From the NCBI GenBank assembly GCA_037953625.1, contig CM075654.1, forward strand, positions 52,459,001 through 52,523,000: a stretch of 64,000 nt of DNA. Reading direction: 5' to 3'. Source of the DNA: Crotalaria pallida. Lineage: Eukaryota; Streptophyta; Magnoliopsida; Fabales; Fabaceae. The position numbers and the translations under genes are program-made. The notes beneath the pieces are model-generated. The model made no database searches, was not told where the DNA came from, and worked only from the letters and a program-made list of their open reading frames with translations. The first letter of the stretch is position 1, and each line of letters starts with the position of its first letter. Of the stretch, positions 12,060-25,095 are shown one piece after another.

Positions 12060-12370
12060 GAATCCCGATATATCGTGTCCTTTGGGAAGGGATTCGTTGC
12101 GAATAGGACGCTATTCGTAAGCGATATAGCCATGAATCCCGATATACTGTGTCTTGTGGGAAAAGACCTGTTGCGGGTAGGACGCTATCCGTAAGCAGTA
12201 TGTCAACGATGATGTCCCGATATGACGTGTCCCTTGGGAAAGGATCCGTTGCAGATACAAAGGAGCGTATCTGTAAGTGTCATGTCAATGTTGATATCCC
12301 GGTACGACGTGTCCCTTGGGAAAGGACCCATTGCAAATACGACGGACTGTATTTGTAAGCGTCGTAGCCC
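12060..12370 (+). repeat. four tandem ~78-bp units inside the solo LTR
   Basis: Each unit begins with a form of TCCCGATAT or TCCCGGTAC, then CGTGTCC..TGGGAAAGGA, then a CGTTGC core, and ends with a TCGTAAGC-like word. The units differ by many substitutions, so the array is old. Confidence 0.75.
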
Positions 12371-12462
12371 AGTATACGTATGACCCTTGTACAATTGAGA
12401 TATGTTTGAATAGTGATGATGTACCTATGAATTCTTTTGTAGAACAGAGAAAAGTCTAGCAT

Positions 12463-12513
12463 TGCATTGCATCGCATTGCATCACATTGCATACAAATAA
12501 TAATAATAATAAT
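12463..12513 (+). repeat. GCATT pentamer array followed by (AAT)n
   Basis: Six imperfect GCATT/GCATC units run into an AAT trinucleotide repeat. Confidence 0.7.
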
Positions 12514-13293
12514 ATGTCTACGAATGTTAAAGCACTTGCTTAGTATGCATCATTTGCATTATGAGTGATTATATGTGTAAGACTTAATCATTAATCTCCT
12601 TATGCTATATGACAAGTGATTTACTCCCTTTTAGACTGTCTGGAGGTAGGTAAACGTTCCAGCCAGAGATAGCTAGTGTCTTCAAGCCAGAGACTCAAGC
12701 GGAGAAGGAAGATGCTCTCAATTGGATCTGATCCTTTGTAACCCTGAGCACAAATGTATTTTTTTAAAAAAAAATTTATTCACTATTCTTAAATAAAGGG
12801 AATTTTTATTTTCCGCTGTAACTCATTTTATAAATTATTTTATTCCCTTTATAAAAAGAATCGGGGTGTTACAGGCGGGCGGGCCGCCCACACTTTTTTT
12901 TTAAAAAAAAATTTGTACTTAAAACAAAGAAGGAAATATTAATTAATTTTTTTTAAAACACGGGCCGCCCATAGGCAGGGCCTGAAAATTAGGCCCTAAA
13001 TATTTTTGCGGGCGGGCATTTTGCGGGCCGAGTGCAGGCGCAGGCATTTGCCAATGTTAATCCCTAAGTTACTGTTCATCTTACGTGTCAATATCATAGT
13101 GATTCACATTTGCATCGTTGGAGAGAGAAATTACACGTGTGCGTGTCATATTGGTCCACATAGGATGAACAATGACTCATAGACCAAATTGGTAGCGCAA
13201 AGAAACGTGAGGGACCAATATGATACCAAAAAAACGTGAGGGACTAATTTGATATCGAAAAATAAGGTAAGGAACTAAATGAGTAGTTTAGCC

Positions 13294-14559
13294 TAAAAAA
13301 ACATAGCTACTTTAAGAAATGGAAAGTAACTTGACTATTTCTATTTTCTATGAATATTTTAGAAATAATTGTATTAGGAATGGAACGTAACTTGACCTTT
13401 TCTTATATTTGAGACCAAGATAAATATATCTTGTTTTTCTTATATTAAAGACTGAAGGGAGTATTCAGACTAGCTAGGAGCTAGATTTCCGGTTTGCAGT
13501 GACTGGTTATTTAATGTTTATCGATGCTCTCTACATGGTGGCCGTTTTTATATGGACCCGCTAGTGCAAAAAAGATTTTTATCATCGGTTAAAAAAGACT
13601 TTCTGTTAGTTGATCCCTAAGATTAGGATTTTTTTAAAAGGCCAAAATGACGTTCTTCTGGTCACTCGTTAGTCAACGTGTGTTGACTGTTAAGGACTAC
13701 TAACTGCATGAACTAACTTGACTCACGTCTAGATATCTTAGGGACTAATTTAAAATTTCGATAATCTCAGGGACGAAATCGATCGGTACCTACAAAGAAA
13801 TCTGACATATTACTCCATATTATATCGAAATTTCTGGGTCATACACCAATTCAAATAAATACAACTCCTTTCCAACATCATTGTGAAATTACAATTACAA
13901 TATCAATTTCTATCAAGGGTTATCAATTATTCAACATAATTCAAATCAATTACAATAAGAAATAGTCCCACTCAATTAAAAATAGTACTACTTCTCCACT
14001 CTTTACACCTAAAAAAGCAATAAACTAGTTTATTGCCTATATCAACTTGAATAATTTTGCAAGTTGTTCGAGTAGACAAACTTTTGATTTGAAAGATTCT
14101 AGAATTCTTTTCCTGCCAGATTTCATATACTACAGCAACATAAAATGCAGTGAGTACTTCAAAATTGAAAACAAAATAAAAATTAGAAACACAATGATTA
14201 TACCATTTCTAATTGAGAGTTAACTTTTAATAATTATATTTATAAATCAATATGCATGCACATAATAAGAGACACAATGATGCAAGAAGAGATAAAGCAA
14301 GATAGATCTTTGTTGGGACTAGTTTACTTTTAAAGAGAATTTTGATAAAATATAGACATGAAAGGAAAATATCATTCAGTTTACATCCTAAAATTAATGG
14401 GGTTTAAGAGACCCATTCCAATCTTGGTTCTACAAAGGGGGTTGTCCCCTAACTATACATACTCCCATTCCCCTTCATGTTTGGGTTTGGGTTTGTCCGA
14501 CTCTCCTCGAACGTCGAGGTCGGCGAGTAGGACGTTTGCTTTTCTGAGGATCAGCTTTT
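13294..14559. other. no gene; dispersed repeat pieces
   Basis: A piece ending GACTGAAGGGAGTA (to about 13463) looks like a MITE tail. 13540-13790 has 'GGGACTAATTTAAAATTTCG' and 'AGGGACGAAATCGATC', words common in dispersed plant repeats. The rest is AT-rich. 14350-14559 leads into the decayed gypsy protease. Confidence 0.35.
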
Positions 14560-15111
14560 TCATCTTTTAAGTGGTTTCTCTGACTTTGATTTTACCCAAG
14601 CTCGCATTATAACAGAGTCTAACCTCTGCTTGTGTGATCGTCCTGGCACCACCCTTTCGTTGGCCCCAACGAACTTTATTGCCAAGTAGACAGTTGATAC
14701 GATCGCCCCAAAAGCTTGTATACATATGGCATTATACGTTGACGGGTAGTCAACCACCAAAAACTTGATGATCTCAGTCCGCGTCGACGGTTTCGTTCCC
14801 ATTGTTACCAGGAGTTGAATGTGACCCAAGAGAATGATGGTATCTTCAGTGAATCCGATTAACGTACCTTCGAACAGGGTCAAATTGGATTTGAGCTTTA
14901 ATGCTTTGAACAGTGGCAGGAACATTACTGAGCTTCCTTGGTCAATAAAGAGTCGGCTGACTTCGTAATTTCCTATTAGTGCCCTCATCACCATAGGACT
15001 ATCGTGACCCTGAATCACCCCTTCTAGATCCTCATCTCGAAAATAAAATAGGATGTTCCAAGTTTGCCTTTTCTGGATGGGGCAGTGGTTGACCGAGAGG
15101 ACCAGGTGCAC
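14560..15111 (-). pseudogene. Ty3/gypsy aspartic protease relic
   Basis: The translation keeps the plant Ty3/gypsy protease pattern: an N-terminal HDSPMVMRALIGNYEVSR, then FIDQGSS at the active-site position, then FEGTLIGFT, then a C-terminal FLVVDYPSTYNAI and AIVST. The usual active site in this group reads D.GSSA(D/N); here the two residues after SS are missing and VMF follows at once. The frame ends soon after, with no reverse transcriptase. It belongs to the same old element as the gag pieces at 15184-15480, 18493-18858 and 33564-33990, read on the minus strand. The encoded protein is not expected to work. Confidence 0.75.
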
Positions 15112-15183
15112 GTACCGTTTTTTGTCGGACCTCTTTTCTCCTCCTCCTGCAAAACCACCAGAGATAGTCTGGACACGGAAATT

Positions 15184-15480
15184 CTACGGTGATTTCTCAG
15201 GGTGGTTCAGAGCTACCAACTTTATCTTTTGATGACTATTTGATTTGTCGTCTGGAGAAGGACTTCGTTTTCTGGATCGCCTCTTGAATTTCTCGGGGGA
15301 CGGGGTTCTCGATCGAGCCCTCTTGTTGATAACATCTTGGATGTATTGTTGTAATTTTTTGTCTCGAATCATCTCTTCGATCAAGTTCCGTAACCAAGTG
15401 CACTCATCAATGCTATGCCTGTAGCCTCCACGGTGCTCGCAATATTTTGATCGATCGCGCTAAGCATGCTTCCGTAGGGT
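15184..15480 (-). pseudogene. Ty3/gypsy gag C-terminal relic with zinc-knuckle-like motif
   Basis: On the minus strand CEHRGGYRHSIDEC is followed by a helix WLRNLIEEMIRD and an Arg/Ser-rich RSRTPSPEKFKRRSRKRSPS tail. This is the usual end of Ty3/gypsy gag just before the protease, with the knuckle close to C..H.G.(H)..(D)EC. The open part without a stop runs to 15184. The frame continues on the far side of the solo LTR at 15656-18487. Confidence 0.7.
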
Positions 15481-15655
15481 CGAGGGCCTCTATACATTTC
15501 TGAGCTCGGTATGCCTTGTTTCACGCAGAATTTGGCTCCTCGAGACTATGAGTGGAGTTTATTCCTCATACCTGCTTCTCAGGGGGGGTGGGGGTTTACA
15601 ATTTTTCTTTCTGTAAGGGAAACTGTCTTCCCCCCTCGGCTTCTTTTGGGACAAG

Positions 15656-18487
15656 TGTAACACCTACTTTTTCTAAACATATATACGTGTGTGTGTGTGT
15701 ATATATATATATATAAAATTGTTTATAATTATCTTCGTAGTATATATATATATATATTTACGTTTGAGAGAATATATGTGATTTTAATATATGAGTCGAT
15801 TGGTAAATGTATTTGTGGACGATGAATGTAATTGCTGTGCATGCGGTTATGTGGATGCACGATTAGGGAATTGTTGTGTGTTTGAATGCCAGGGTTGCAA
15901 GAGTTTGAGTGTGTCCCTAGTATCGCGATCTTGGTTGGGTACTTGGCCGAAGAGTTCTAAGTTTGGGTTTGGAGTGAAAAAGAGGGTAACGAGTTTGAGT
16001 ACGCGGAGGATTCATTCGAAATCGTGTTTCGACGGAGTTCTGGAAAGTGTCAGGTTTTGTAAGGCATCGGGTGTTATCCGACTGCACATTTGTGAGGTTT
16101 GAAGGGTCGTCCTAAGTGCTAATAGCCCATGTTCCGTGAGGTTAGAGGGTCGTCCTATGTTGTATGGGCTTGGATAGGTGCTAGATAGGGGTTAGATTGG
16201 GGTAAGATATAAGGCTTTGTTTGTTGTGGCGAATGGATTTCGTGTTTTAATAATCGTGTATTTGATGTTAAGGAATTATGATTTTGATGTTTGAAATGTG
16301 TTTTAATGATGTGTCTGTTTGAGTTAGTGTTAAGAAGGGTTAAGGGTCCTTAGAACGGGTTAAAAGTGCGGAAAAGACGATTTGGGGTGTTTCGGTGCGC
16401 CTAGGCATGGGTTGGGCGCACCAAGTGTGCACCAGATAGCAAGTATGACGCCCAGGCGCGGTCAGTCGGGCCAAGATCTGTGAGCCGCGCTCAAGCGCGC
16501 AGAGCGTTGCGCTCAGGCGCGCGTGAGCTACGGAAACAACACCAGCTTTGGTGCTGGCGCGCCCAAGCGTGGTCTAGTGTGCGCCCAAGTGCGCGCGACA
16601 GTTATAAATGTTGCACCGGCCACCTCCCACACGCACCAACCCCATTTCCCTCACCCCCAATGAGCCCTAACACACCCCAAGCACCCAAATCTCACCTCCC
16701 ATCCTTTCTCCATGGAAACCAAGCTTGATTTTGGAGAAAACCCTCTCAAATCCACCTCCTCCTTCTTCTTCTTTCTCACTTTCCCTCTCTTCTCCATAGT
16801 TCTCTCTCTCCTCAAGCTCTCTATCTCATCAAACCCTAGAACCAAGTGGAGATCTCTCAAGGGAGTTGAAATCCAAGGAGACCACGGGTAGATTCAAGGT
16901 TTATGGAAATTCAATCAAGCCTCATCTTCCTCTAAAGTAAGGGGAAGACCTTTTCTACACTTTGAGTTAGGGATAGTTAGAGTTTATAATAGGATTTGGG
17001 GTTAATGATTAAATTAGAGTATGGGTAATAAATTGTCATTTGATTTGAGTTGGGTTAGGGCTAATTAGTGTATTATTGGTTGATTTTGTAATTATTAAAG
17101 TGCTTATGATAAAACCCTTTATATGTTATAAAAGTAGGAAGTGAAGAACCCAAGGGAGTTGACTTCTATTATCTTACACTGAGACATACCCGAGTATGTC
17201 GATTGACTTACCTGTTATTTGTTAATTGTTGCTTATGATTGTGTTGTTGTTTATCAATGTTGTCTCGTATTTTGGTTGTTATCGGAATTGTTTGCATAGG
17301 ACTGAGATATGCATGTGCATATCGACTATGAATATATATTGTGTGTGAACATTAAAATGTTGGTAAAGTCCAGGTTAAGATTATTGTAAAATAAGTCGAT
17401 ATCGGATAATATGACGAATCAATTGAATGATACTTCAATACTAACTTAACCGGTTAATCGATTCTAATAACCGGTTAGTCGATTCTAATAACCGGTTAAG
17501 TAAGTATCAAGCACCAAGTGTTTATTGTTAAAATCGAAAGAACACCGTTTATCGACTTCCTTTCCAATAATCCTAATCATCATGCATCATAGCATGGAGT
17601 TGAGGTTGGACGTTAGGGTATAGGAATAGGCTTTCGTGAAGGTTCAATGAACTGAGGAACGAGAATGATCCAGTGATTAGGTTGTGTTATTGAAACAACC
17701 GTGAGAATCGTAGTGGGTGGAACCTTGATCTACTAAAAGGGCACGGACTTGCTACCCGTGTCGGGGGTCGGTTCCTAATAACCACTATAATTCTATCGGT
17801 CACTTAGGCATTTCAGAGGTTGCGGAGGGCGGTCTCGGCTATAGCCTACTTGGGAACACTACCCAGGTTGTATTGGATTGAAAGGGGTTCAGTATTGTGC
17901 AAGCATTGGTTGCGAGGCGTTGACTCCCAACTAGTCTATTCCCAAGAGAGGAGGGTGATGTGAAGAAATAGAAAAAGAATGAAAATGTGAATCTGAAAAG
18001 TGGAGAATTGAGTAAAGAAATAGTGGACCAATTCTATAAGTGGATCCCACAGTGAATTATTGACAATGAGTTTGTGAATGAGAATGAAGTGAAGAGGATC
18101 CAGTTATAGGTTGGCATTGAGTGGCGCCTGATAGTGTGATGTGTGTTGATATCCAATTGTCTGATGTAGTTGTTATTTCTGAATTACTATTATCAATTAT
18201 TTACTATCCTTTAATTTACTGTGTTTGAAAATGTCTCATCCCTTGGTGGTTTAACATTTTAGGGGAAATTGGCACGTGGTTTGAAGATCAGAGTGTCGCA
18301 GCGGAAGAGTCGAAAGAAGGAACTATGTTTCATTTTGTTTTGTATTGTAAATTGTAGAACCCCAAACTTGTTCATGAACTTATTTAGAAAAGAAAGCTTT
18401 GATTTCATAAGTTTAAATGACAGACTTTTATTACTTTTACATTATTTTTATACTTATATATTTTATAAAATAAACCGGGGTGTTACA
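15656..18487 (+). mobile_element. 2.8-kb solo LTR (TGTAACAC...TGTTACA)
   Basis: Starts TGTAACACC and ends CCGGGGTGTTACA, with an exact 5-bp duplication ACAAG (15651-15655 and 18488-18492). TATAAA lies at 16613-16618, directly after about 220 bp rich in GCGCGC / CAGGCGCG / CAAGCGCG words (16395-16605). Three AACCGGTT palindromes 21 bp apart lie at about 17452-17501. The element sits inside the gag of the older gypsy relic and is not followed by a primer site or coding sequence. A GT/TA microsatellite (15689-15757) lies near its start. Confidence 0.85.
15689..15757 (+). repeat. (GT)n(TA)n microsatellite
   Basis: GTGTGTGTGTGTATATATATATATA followed, after 25 bases, by another TA run. Confidence 0.8.
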
Positions 18488-18843
18488 ACAAGCCTCCTTC
18501 ATTCTTATTCCTAAAAGTCCATGACTTTTGGATTCTGTTGAAATCCTTTAGATAGATATACTTTTGGATTCTGTTGAACTCCTCTATGTTTCATTTTGTT
18601 TGTATTGTAAATTGTAAAACCCCAAACTTGTTCATGAACTTATTTCGAAAAGAAAGCTTTGATTTCATGAGTTTAAATGACAAACTTTTATTACTTTTAC
18701 ATTATTTTTATACTTATATCTTTTATAAAATGAATCAGGGTGTTACAACAAGCCTCCTTCATTCTTATTCCTGAAAGTCCATGACTTTTGGATTCTGTTG
18801 AACTCCTCTAGATTGATATACTTTTTAGACCACTGTCTTAGCT
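18323..18843 (+). repeat. 261-bp tandem duplication across an LTR border
   Basis: 18323-18583 and 18584-18843 are near-identical direct copies. Each holds the last ~165 bp of the solo LTR, its terminal TGTTACA, the ACAAG target duplication and the gag-relic DNA beyond it. The duplication therefore came after the LTR insertion. Confidence 0.85.
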
Positions 18844-18858
18844 AGGATATGTCTCAAT
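18488..18858 (-). pseudogene. gag relic of the old Ty3/gypsy, middle piece
   Basis: After the LTR insertion site the minus-strand gag frame of 15184-15480 continues here (ESKSHGLSGIRMKEACPKRS across the junction, once the LTR and its duplication are ignored). Stops are present. The piece is interrupted again near 18858 by another LTR and resumes at 33564. Confidence 0.55.
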
Positions 18859-21800
18859 TGTTGTAACACCCCGATTTAGTAACTTGAAATTATTTTTATT
18901 TAGTGAAAATCTGGGAATTTTTTTACATTGATGTCATGGACATGGACTATTCTCACAAAACAATTCATTTTCAATGGTTGCATCACAACAATCATCTTTT
19001 CATGTCACATGTCATCCATCAAGTTCCAAACCGAGATGTTACCAAAATCGCGCTTTGTAACTCTTTCCTTTCTTCGTTATAAAAATATTTTTGTTCACCG
19101 AAATAAACAACATTTCATAAATACCATAGGTGAACATATCAAATTCATCAGGGTTATTAGTTTCTCAAAACATGCCGTAGAATAGAGCAAGTTACATCGT
19201 GGTAGAGCAATATTATCTTAGTAATCTCAAGGGGTACCTTACATTCTTAGACCACATGGATCAGACGTCCCATTCTACTGATCTCCCTCTGATTTCGTTT
19301 ACTCCTCGACATCGGCATGAACTCCTCGGTCAATGCTTATCTTCCTCCTCTTTCGAGGCTCCTCCTGGAGCTTTTCTTCGTAAGCCACCACTTGCAGATG
19401 CGGCATAAGGAAATCTACTCACTCTGATATCTGTGGACATCATCACCGAAGTACACAGGAAAAAGGGGAAGACAGAGAGAGTGAGCATCCCAAACGAATC
19501 ATCGTCGACGAGGTGGAATTAAAATAGGAAAAATATTAAGACATAAAAACAACATTACAATAACAAATAAAATACACAACATATTTCACCTCATCATCAC
19601 AACTACTTACTCATAACTCTCAAGCTTTCAATTCTCTTTTCAGCATCATTGATTTCTTTCTCAGTTCACTTCTCAATGTCATTTTGGAACCTCATTGTCA
19701 TAACAATATCTCTTCCTTGGCCTTGTCCATAACATTTTCATCACTTGGCCATTCTCATTCTCAACACCAATATTCGTACGTTTTCAAGCTTTTGACTTAT
19801 AAGTCTTTTCAACATTCTTAAACATCTATTATTAAGTTTTATCGAATCGTATCAATCGATGACAGGGGATAAGAAAACGTCATCGTGGATTTAGTTAGCA
19901 CACATACATATCCTCCAATCCTCCCGAGCCTAAGCAGAAGCAAACAGGACGTACAAGAACCTTAACCACGCGGGTCGAATAGTCGAGAAACATAAACATA
20001 TGCTGCAACCCACTCGGGTCAGCTATCATTTACATACTGCACCCACGCGGGTCATCTGTAATCTATTCTTTTCATTGCGATATCGCAGGGCCTAACAACC
20101 AATCGACTGTCCGCCTCGTTCAGGTTCCCTCTCACCGTTTCGAAATTAATCAAGGGGGCGACAATAATTTTCTAGTTAGCTGTGCAGAACACGCTACGAT
20201 CCCTTGGGACTTAAGTCCCAATCACTTATAGATTGGTTCCGCCTAGAAAGTACTCTAGGTTACTTGACGAGTCACCATCATCACCCTCCCCTATCACAAT
20301 CGCTCACCTGAGTATTCGCAGATAAACAGGGTATCTTCCTCTCCACTACTTCACACACTCAACTCACCGCGTCATTCAATGTCTTTTATTGTCGAAGCAT
20401 TTTAGTCTTATTAATATTCTAATTAATCCTAAGGTTCGGGCGAGTCACCCTTGTCCATCCCTTCGGTGATCCTCGACCTCTAATCAAATCTTTCCCATTA
20501 ACCTTTTTCTTCATGATTCACATACTCACTTTCCCATTAACACATCATTATTACAACTAAGGGCTCGAAACCATGGCATGAAACCCACGTGGCCAGCACC
20601 ATCCTCAACCTGGAAAGCACGTAACAGCAACTGTGCACATCAGGGAGTTTAACCTTTTATCTCATTACTTCCTTCCTTGTACTTTTACTTTTGTTACTTC
20701 TCAAATCAACAATCTTTTCATCATAACCAGATCTTGCCTTTATTAAATTTTTTCATCACTTACCACGACATTTTAATATTCTTACATCATTTTCATCAAC
20801 GTCATTGTTCCATTTAACAATATTAACAAAGCAAACATCTTACGATGCAGAAATACTTTCAATTTCAGATAAAAGTGTAGCAGACATACATAAATAAAGG
20901 CAAAGCATGTTATCATGGCATAATCACATCAATGGCATCATGCAATAATAGGTGGGCCTAGTCTCTTCGTATAAGTGGCCATACACACACAACACTTGCC
21001 ACTATACTACTAACCCGGAGACCACCATGTTCCGATCTTTGAGATGATCCGGAACGTCTCAACATTTTACCTAAATACCACAGTGTCTTAGGGAAGCCCC
21101 TCTCTCGTCTGGAGTCCAGCAATGCTATTCAGAAATCGCCACGGGTTCGTCCGACTGACAGCAGTCCCAAAGTCCTGACTTGCAGATCCCTTGCCTTAAA
21201 CAAGACACACAGTCATTACAAGTCTATCTAATCATTAAACACGCGTAGTATTAAAAACATCTTTCGAAAACTCGTTTTATTTCCTGTGGGGTAATCGTAA
21301 AAACGTCATTACTTTCTCAAATCAAATCCAACTTTTTGCTACATTTTGAATACTTCAAAACCATCTTAAATTAATCAAGAAATTAATTTATCTATTTGGT
21401 TCAATGGCTGGTCCCTTGCTGGACAACAGCTTCCTAACGCCCGAAAACACCGAAAACTTTACTTTTCAATCCCACCTTTTTCTTAAATAAAGTACTATTA
21501 AAACTCAAGCTCTAAATCATTTGAAAAAAAATTTACACTTGAAATTCAATTCATATAGATTCTAGACAGCAAGAAATAAGTTCCAAAAATTACTTTTTCA
21601 CAAAATCCGAAAACACCGTAAAATCATACTTTAGTTCATATAATGCTTTGTTATAAGACAAACACTTAAAAAAATTTATTTTTCAAACATAACACTATCA
21701 AATAAAATAGCGCAGAAACTAATCAACTCAAACATTTTTTTTGAATAAACCATCCCAAAATCAATTAACTTTCAAAAGCTTATCATATAGTTAAACACCA

Positions 21801-24800
21801 TATTTTAACAAATCAAACAATTCATTTCCCTTCCTTCCCTAAGCTCATAAACCATCCAAGGAAAATAAACACATAGTCAATTAGCATACATCACAAAATA
21901 AATTAAGTAACACATAACATATAGAACATTCCAACTCAATCCTACACTTAAGGCCTAAACCGAAACACAACAACAAGCAACTAACTTGCAATTTTATTCT
22001 TATGTAACCTAAACATGACTTCAAACAATACTTATTTAATTAGTTCAAAACATCACAGTTAATATACAAGTTCAGTCAAGTCATAGAAATGCACGAAGAT
22101 TCATTTTTATCGAAAGGTGCCAAAAGAGTGTTTAGTCGGATACGGGAGAAACATGAAAGATAAAATCCAAAACTTAATCTAATCAATTCATTTAAACCCA
22201 AAATTTTCAGAACATACATACATATATTAAAATTCAACATATGAAATTTTCAAGCCAATCGGACATTCCAAACTTAGATTTTTATTTCGTTTTCGCGTAA
22301 AAATCGTTACAGTCCTGCTGCTAGGCTGAGAGCAAACACAAGGATTAAAAATATAAAAACAACTCCGAATTGTATGAAATTTGGTATAAACCTTCCTCAC
22401 ACATCCAAGATCACCTCATAAAAATTTCAGATTATTTGGAGTTGTTTAAGTCAATCTTTTTCAATTAAAGTTCTCTCAAACTCTGTCGGGATGGAATTGA
22501 GTTCACTCACTGTTTGGATTTTTAAAAAATATCAAGTAAACTCCAAATCACCTCAAATTTTACAGAGAATCACAAGACATAGGTAAGATTATACCATAAA
22601 AATTATAATCCATTTAGATTAGTTTAAGTTCAAAAACTATGTTCTTGTTTAACTTGAAGAGTCCGTTTTTCCGAAATCGTTTCCACAAGAATGGATCTAG
22701 CACAATTAGTAAACAAATTCTAAAAATCACATAGAAATTTAGAGAGCCTTACGTTAACTCAAATAAAACATTGACTAAGTTTCATAGGCATTGAATTTTT
22801 GCAAGTATCTTTCATCCAAATCTTTTACAACTAAAACACAAGTTTTTCACAAACATCCTTTAAGAAACAAAATTCATTTAAAATATCAATTAAAACAAGT
22901 CCAAACCAACCCAAAATTTCAAGATCACACTAAAATACCATCAAGGACAACATACCAAACTTTTAAGGCAATCCAACTAGCAAAACTACTTTTTATCAAA
23001 GCCTCTTTCAAGTAACATAACATCTTTCAAAAATTTCAGCATTACACACAAACAAACATACTCAATGTAAACTCTTTTTAAATGACTTCTATGCAACTTC
23101 AATCATATTCTAAACACTTACTAACACATAAATAATCACAATACCCTTAAAGCCAAAGTTGTTCCTTTGAAACATATTTACACACATACATTCGGTTCCT
23201 CTTTCAAAAACATAAATAGAACATTTTCTCAACTTAAAAACTCAACTCAACTACTAGCACAAATCAAAGATTAAAATCAATGTTCAAACATTTATTTAGC
23301 TCATTTGGTCCAAACAACTAGAAATAAGGAAAGTTACTTTAAACTTCAAAAACTCATCTTTATCATTTGGTCTTTTATAAAAAAGTTCATGCAATCACCA
23401 ATAGGTAGAAGATCAACAATTAAAGCATGTCTCAAGGTATATCCACCACACACATTATCAAACCACTTCATTATATTTATTTCAATATGAACCAAAACAC
23501 ACATACATGAAAAAGATAAACTTTAATAATCATTCCATCAAATCAACATGCAACAAGGATCACTTATCAAAATCAATTTTTATTCCTCCTTTCTCTACTC
23601 ATGGCCGAATCACATACATAGAAAATTAGAGATTTTTACACAAATAAATCAACACACATACATACACCAAAAATCCATTTTTTTATCATAAACCAAAACA
23701 TTAGAGCAAAAAATTTGACCAATTACCTGAAAGAATTTATTCAATATTATCATCATGGCATATGTAGTCCGTAATGATTTGGAACTGCAGTAGAAGAATG
23801 TGAAAACAACCTTTATGAATTTTAGAGGAGGATGTTTATGTGGATGACCCACTAATGTGGTTCTCAATTGAAAAGAATGAACACATAATGTGCAAATTTG
23901 AGGAAATTAATATACAAATTTAAACAAACATCCTACCAATAGTATCTGAACGATAGTCAATGATACTATTGTTCTTTTTAGATTTAAGGAAACACAATTA
24001 ACTTGTGTAAAGTATATGAAGGTCAGTGGGAGTGAGTTTATTATGTTGATTCTGTATGTTCTTGCTTGCAACTTATTATCTTGGTCTTTTACACTAGACT
24101 AAAAAAGTTTTTTCTAGTAACTTTGAATGAAAGATATAGGTGAGTCGAGCCATGTGATTAGAAAATGAATATTCTAGAATATGTCCCATGAATTGTTAGG
24201 CTTATCTCATAAAGCATATATCATTAAAGTACTAGAATGATTTAGAATGAATAAAATTTACGTTAAGGAAGTATTAACTATACTCATAAAGTCTTGAGGT
24301 ATTAGCATGAAACGAATAAATGCATGCTTACTTCTGTAATGAATGATCACATTGAGGTGATCAGAATGTTGAATTTGTAACAAGTTTTGAGGTTACAATT
24401 CAAACTAATTGACTGCAAAGTTTTATTTCGGGGCTTAGAACTGTCGACAATATTGCTTAGTCGCTGAAAACGTATTATGGTGTTTTGCAGCAATGACAAG
24501 TACTATAAAGGTGCTAAAAGTATGTGAATGAAGTACTTGTCTCTAAAGAATGAGATCAGAAACAAAGATTGTCAATAGAGCATATTAACACAAATCTTAT
24601 GATTGTTAATCCCTTGAAAGAAGGGTTATTGCCTAAACATTTATTGAACATGTTGAAAGTATAGGCATTACTGTTGTTAAGTAAAATTGAATTTGATGTT
24701 GACATCCTTATGTATGATGTAATTGACACGTTGAGCTCATTTATGATACGTTTGATATGTTTCTGATTACCTGTTCTCTAGAACGGCATGCATTATTGTA

Positions 24801-25095
24801 TTAGAGTAATGTAAACAGGTATTGTCTTGAATAAAGACATTATGGACCAATTATGTATTTCCCAATTATAGATCGTGTTAAGGAAAAGACTATTTTGTGG
24901 TACATGGAAGGAATTATGTCGAACAAATGATGTACAACTGCCATGACCCGAATTAGTTCCAATCTTTAATCATGATTAATAGAGCATCTAAGTATAAAAT
25001 GATTTAGCAATGTAAATGCGCATTAATTGTTTATTTAATTATTTTGTTTATTAGACCATAATGTTGAATTGTGTCACATGAGCCAAGTGGGAGAA

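Larger units (their letters stand above)
9509..12873 (+). mobile_element. 3.4-kb solo LTR (TGTAACAT...TGTTACA), Tekay/Del-like by its ends
   Basis: Starts TGTAACATCCC and ends GGGGTGTTACA. It is flanked by an exact 5-bp duplication GGCGG (9504-9508 and 12874-12878), so the limits are firm. A TATA box (CTATAAATATAGG, TATAAA at 10095-10100) marks the U3/R border. Pairs of the palindrome AACCGGTT or near-matches lie at about 9870/9890, 10932/10957, 11392/11412 and 11604/11622. Four tandem units of about 78 bp with CCCGATAT and GTGTCC..TGGGAAA fill 12060-12370. No primer site, gag or pol is seen, so it is a solo LTR left after LTR-LTR recombination. Very long LTRs with these ends are known from Ty3/gypsy chromoviruses of the Tekay/Del type; that lineage call is inferred. 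Confidence 0.85.
9311..13059. mobile_element. hAT-type MITE, middle shell of the nest
   Basis: Ends TAGCATTGGCAAAACGGGCC and, reverse-complemented, TAACATTGGCAAATGCC. The flanking 8-mers ATCCCTCA (9303-9310) and ATCCCTAA (13060-13067) match in seven of eight positions, as for a hAT target duplication. The GGGCGGGC-rich subterminal parts resemble the other hAT MITE at 36043-36570. Net length without the inserted LTR is about 380 bp. Confidence 0.8.
9196..13293. mobile_element. Mutator-type MITE, outermost shell of a three-level nest
   Basis: The left end (GGCTAAACTGCTCATTTAGT, 9196 on) and the reverse complement of the right end (GGCTAAACTACTCATTTAGT, to 13293) stay similar for about 120 bp, with TCAAATT.GTCCCTCA repeated in both arms. 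Without the inserts the element is about 340 bp. The flanks are A-rich (AGAAAAAAT / TAAAAAAAC), so a 9-bp duplication is possible but not clean. Long inverted repeats beginning with GG point to a MULE-derived element. Confidence 0.7.

Noticed and set aside
12060..12370. CRISPR-like array
   Set aside because: Units are contiguous imperfect tandem repeats without unique spacers, in a plant LTR.
14560..15111. Working gypsy protease
   Set aside because: Residues after the active-site DQGSS are missing, and RT is absent downstream.
16480..16728. Arg-rich frame in the 2.8-kb solo LTR
   Set aside because: Produced by the GCGC-rich repeats before the LTR TATA box.
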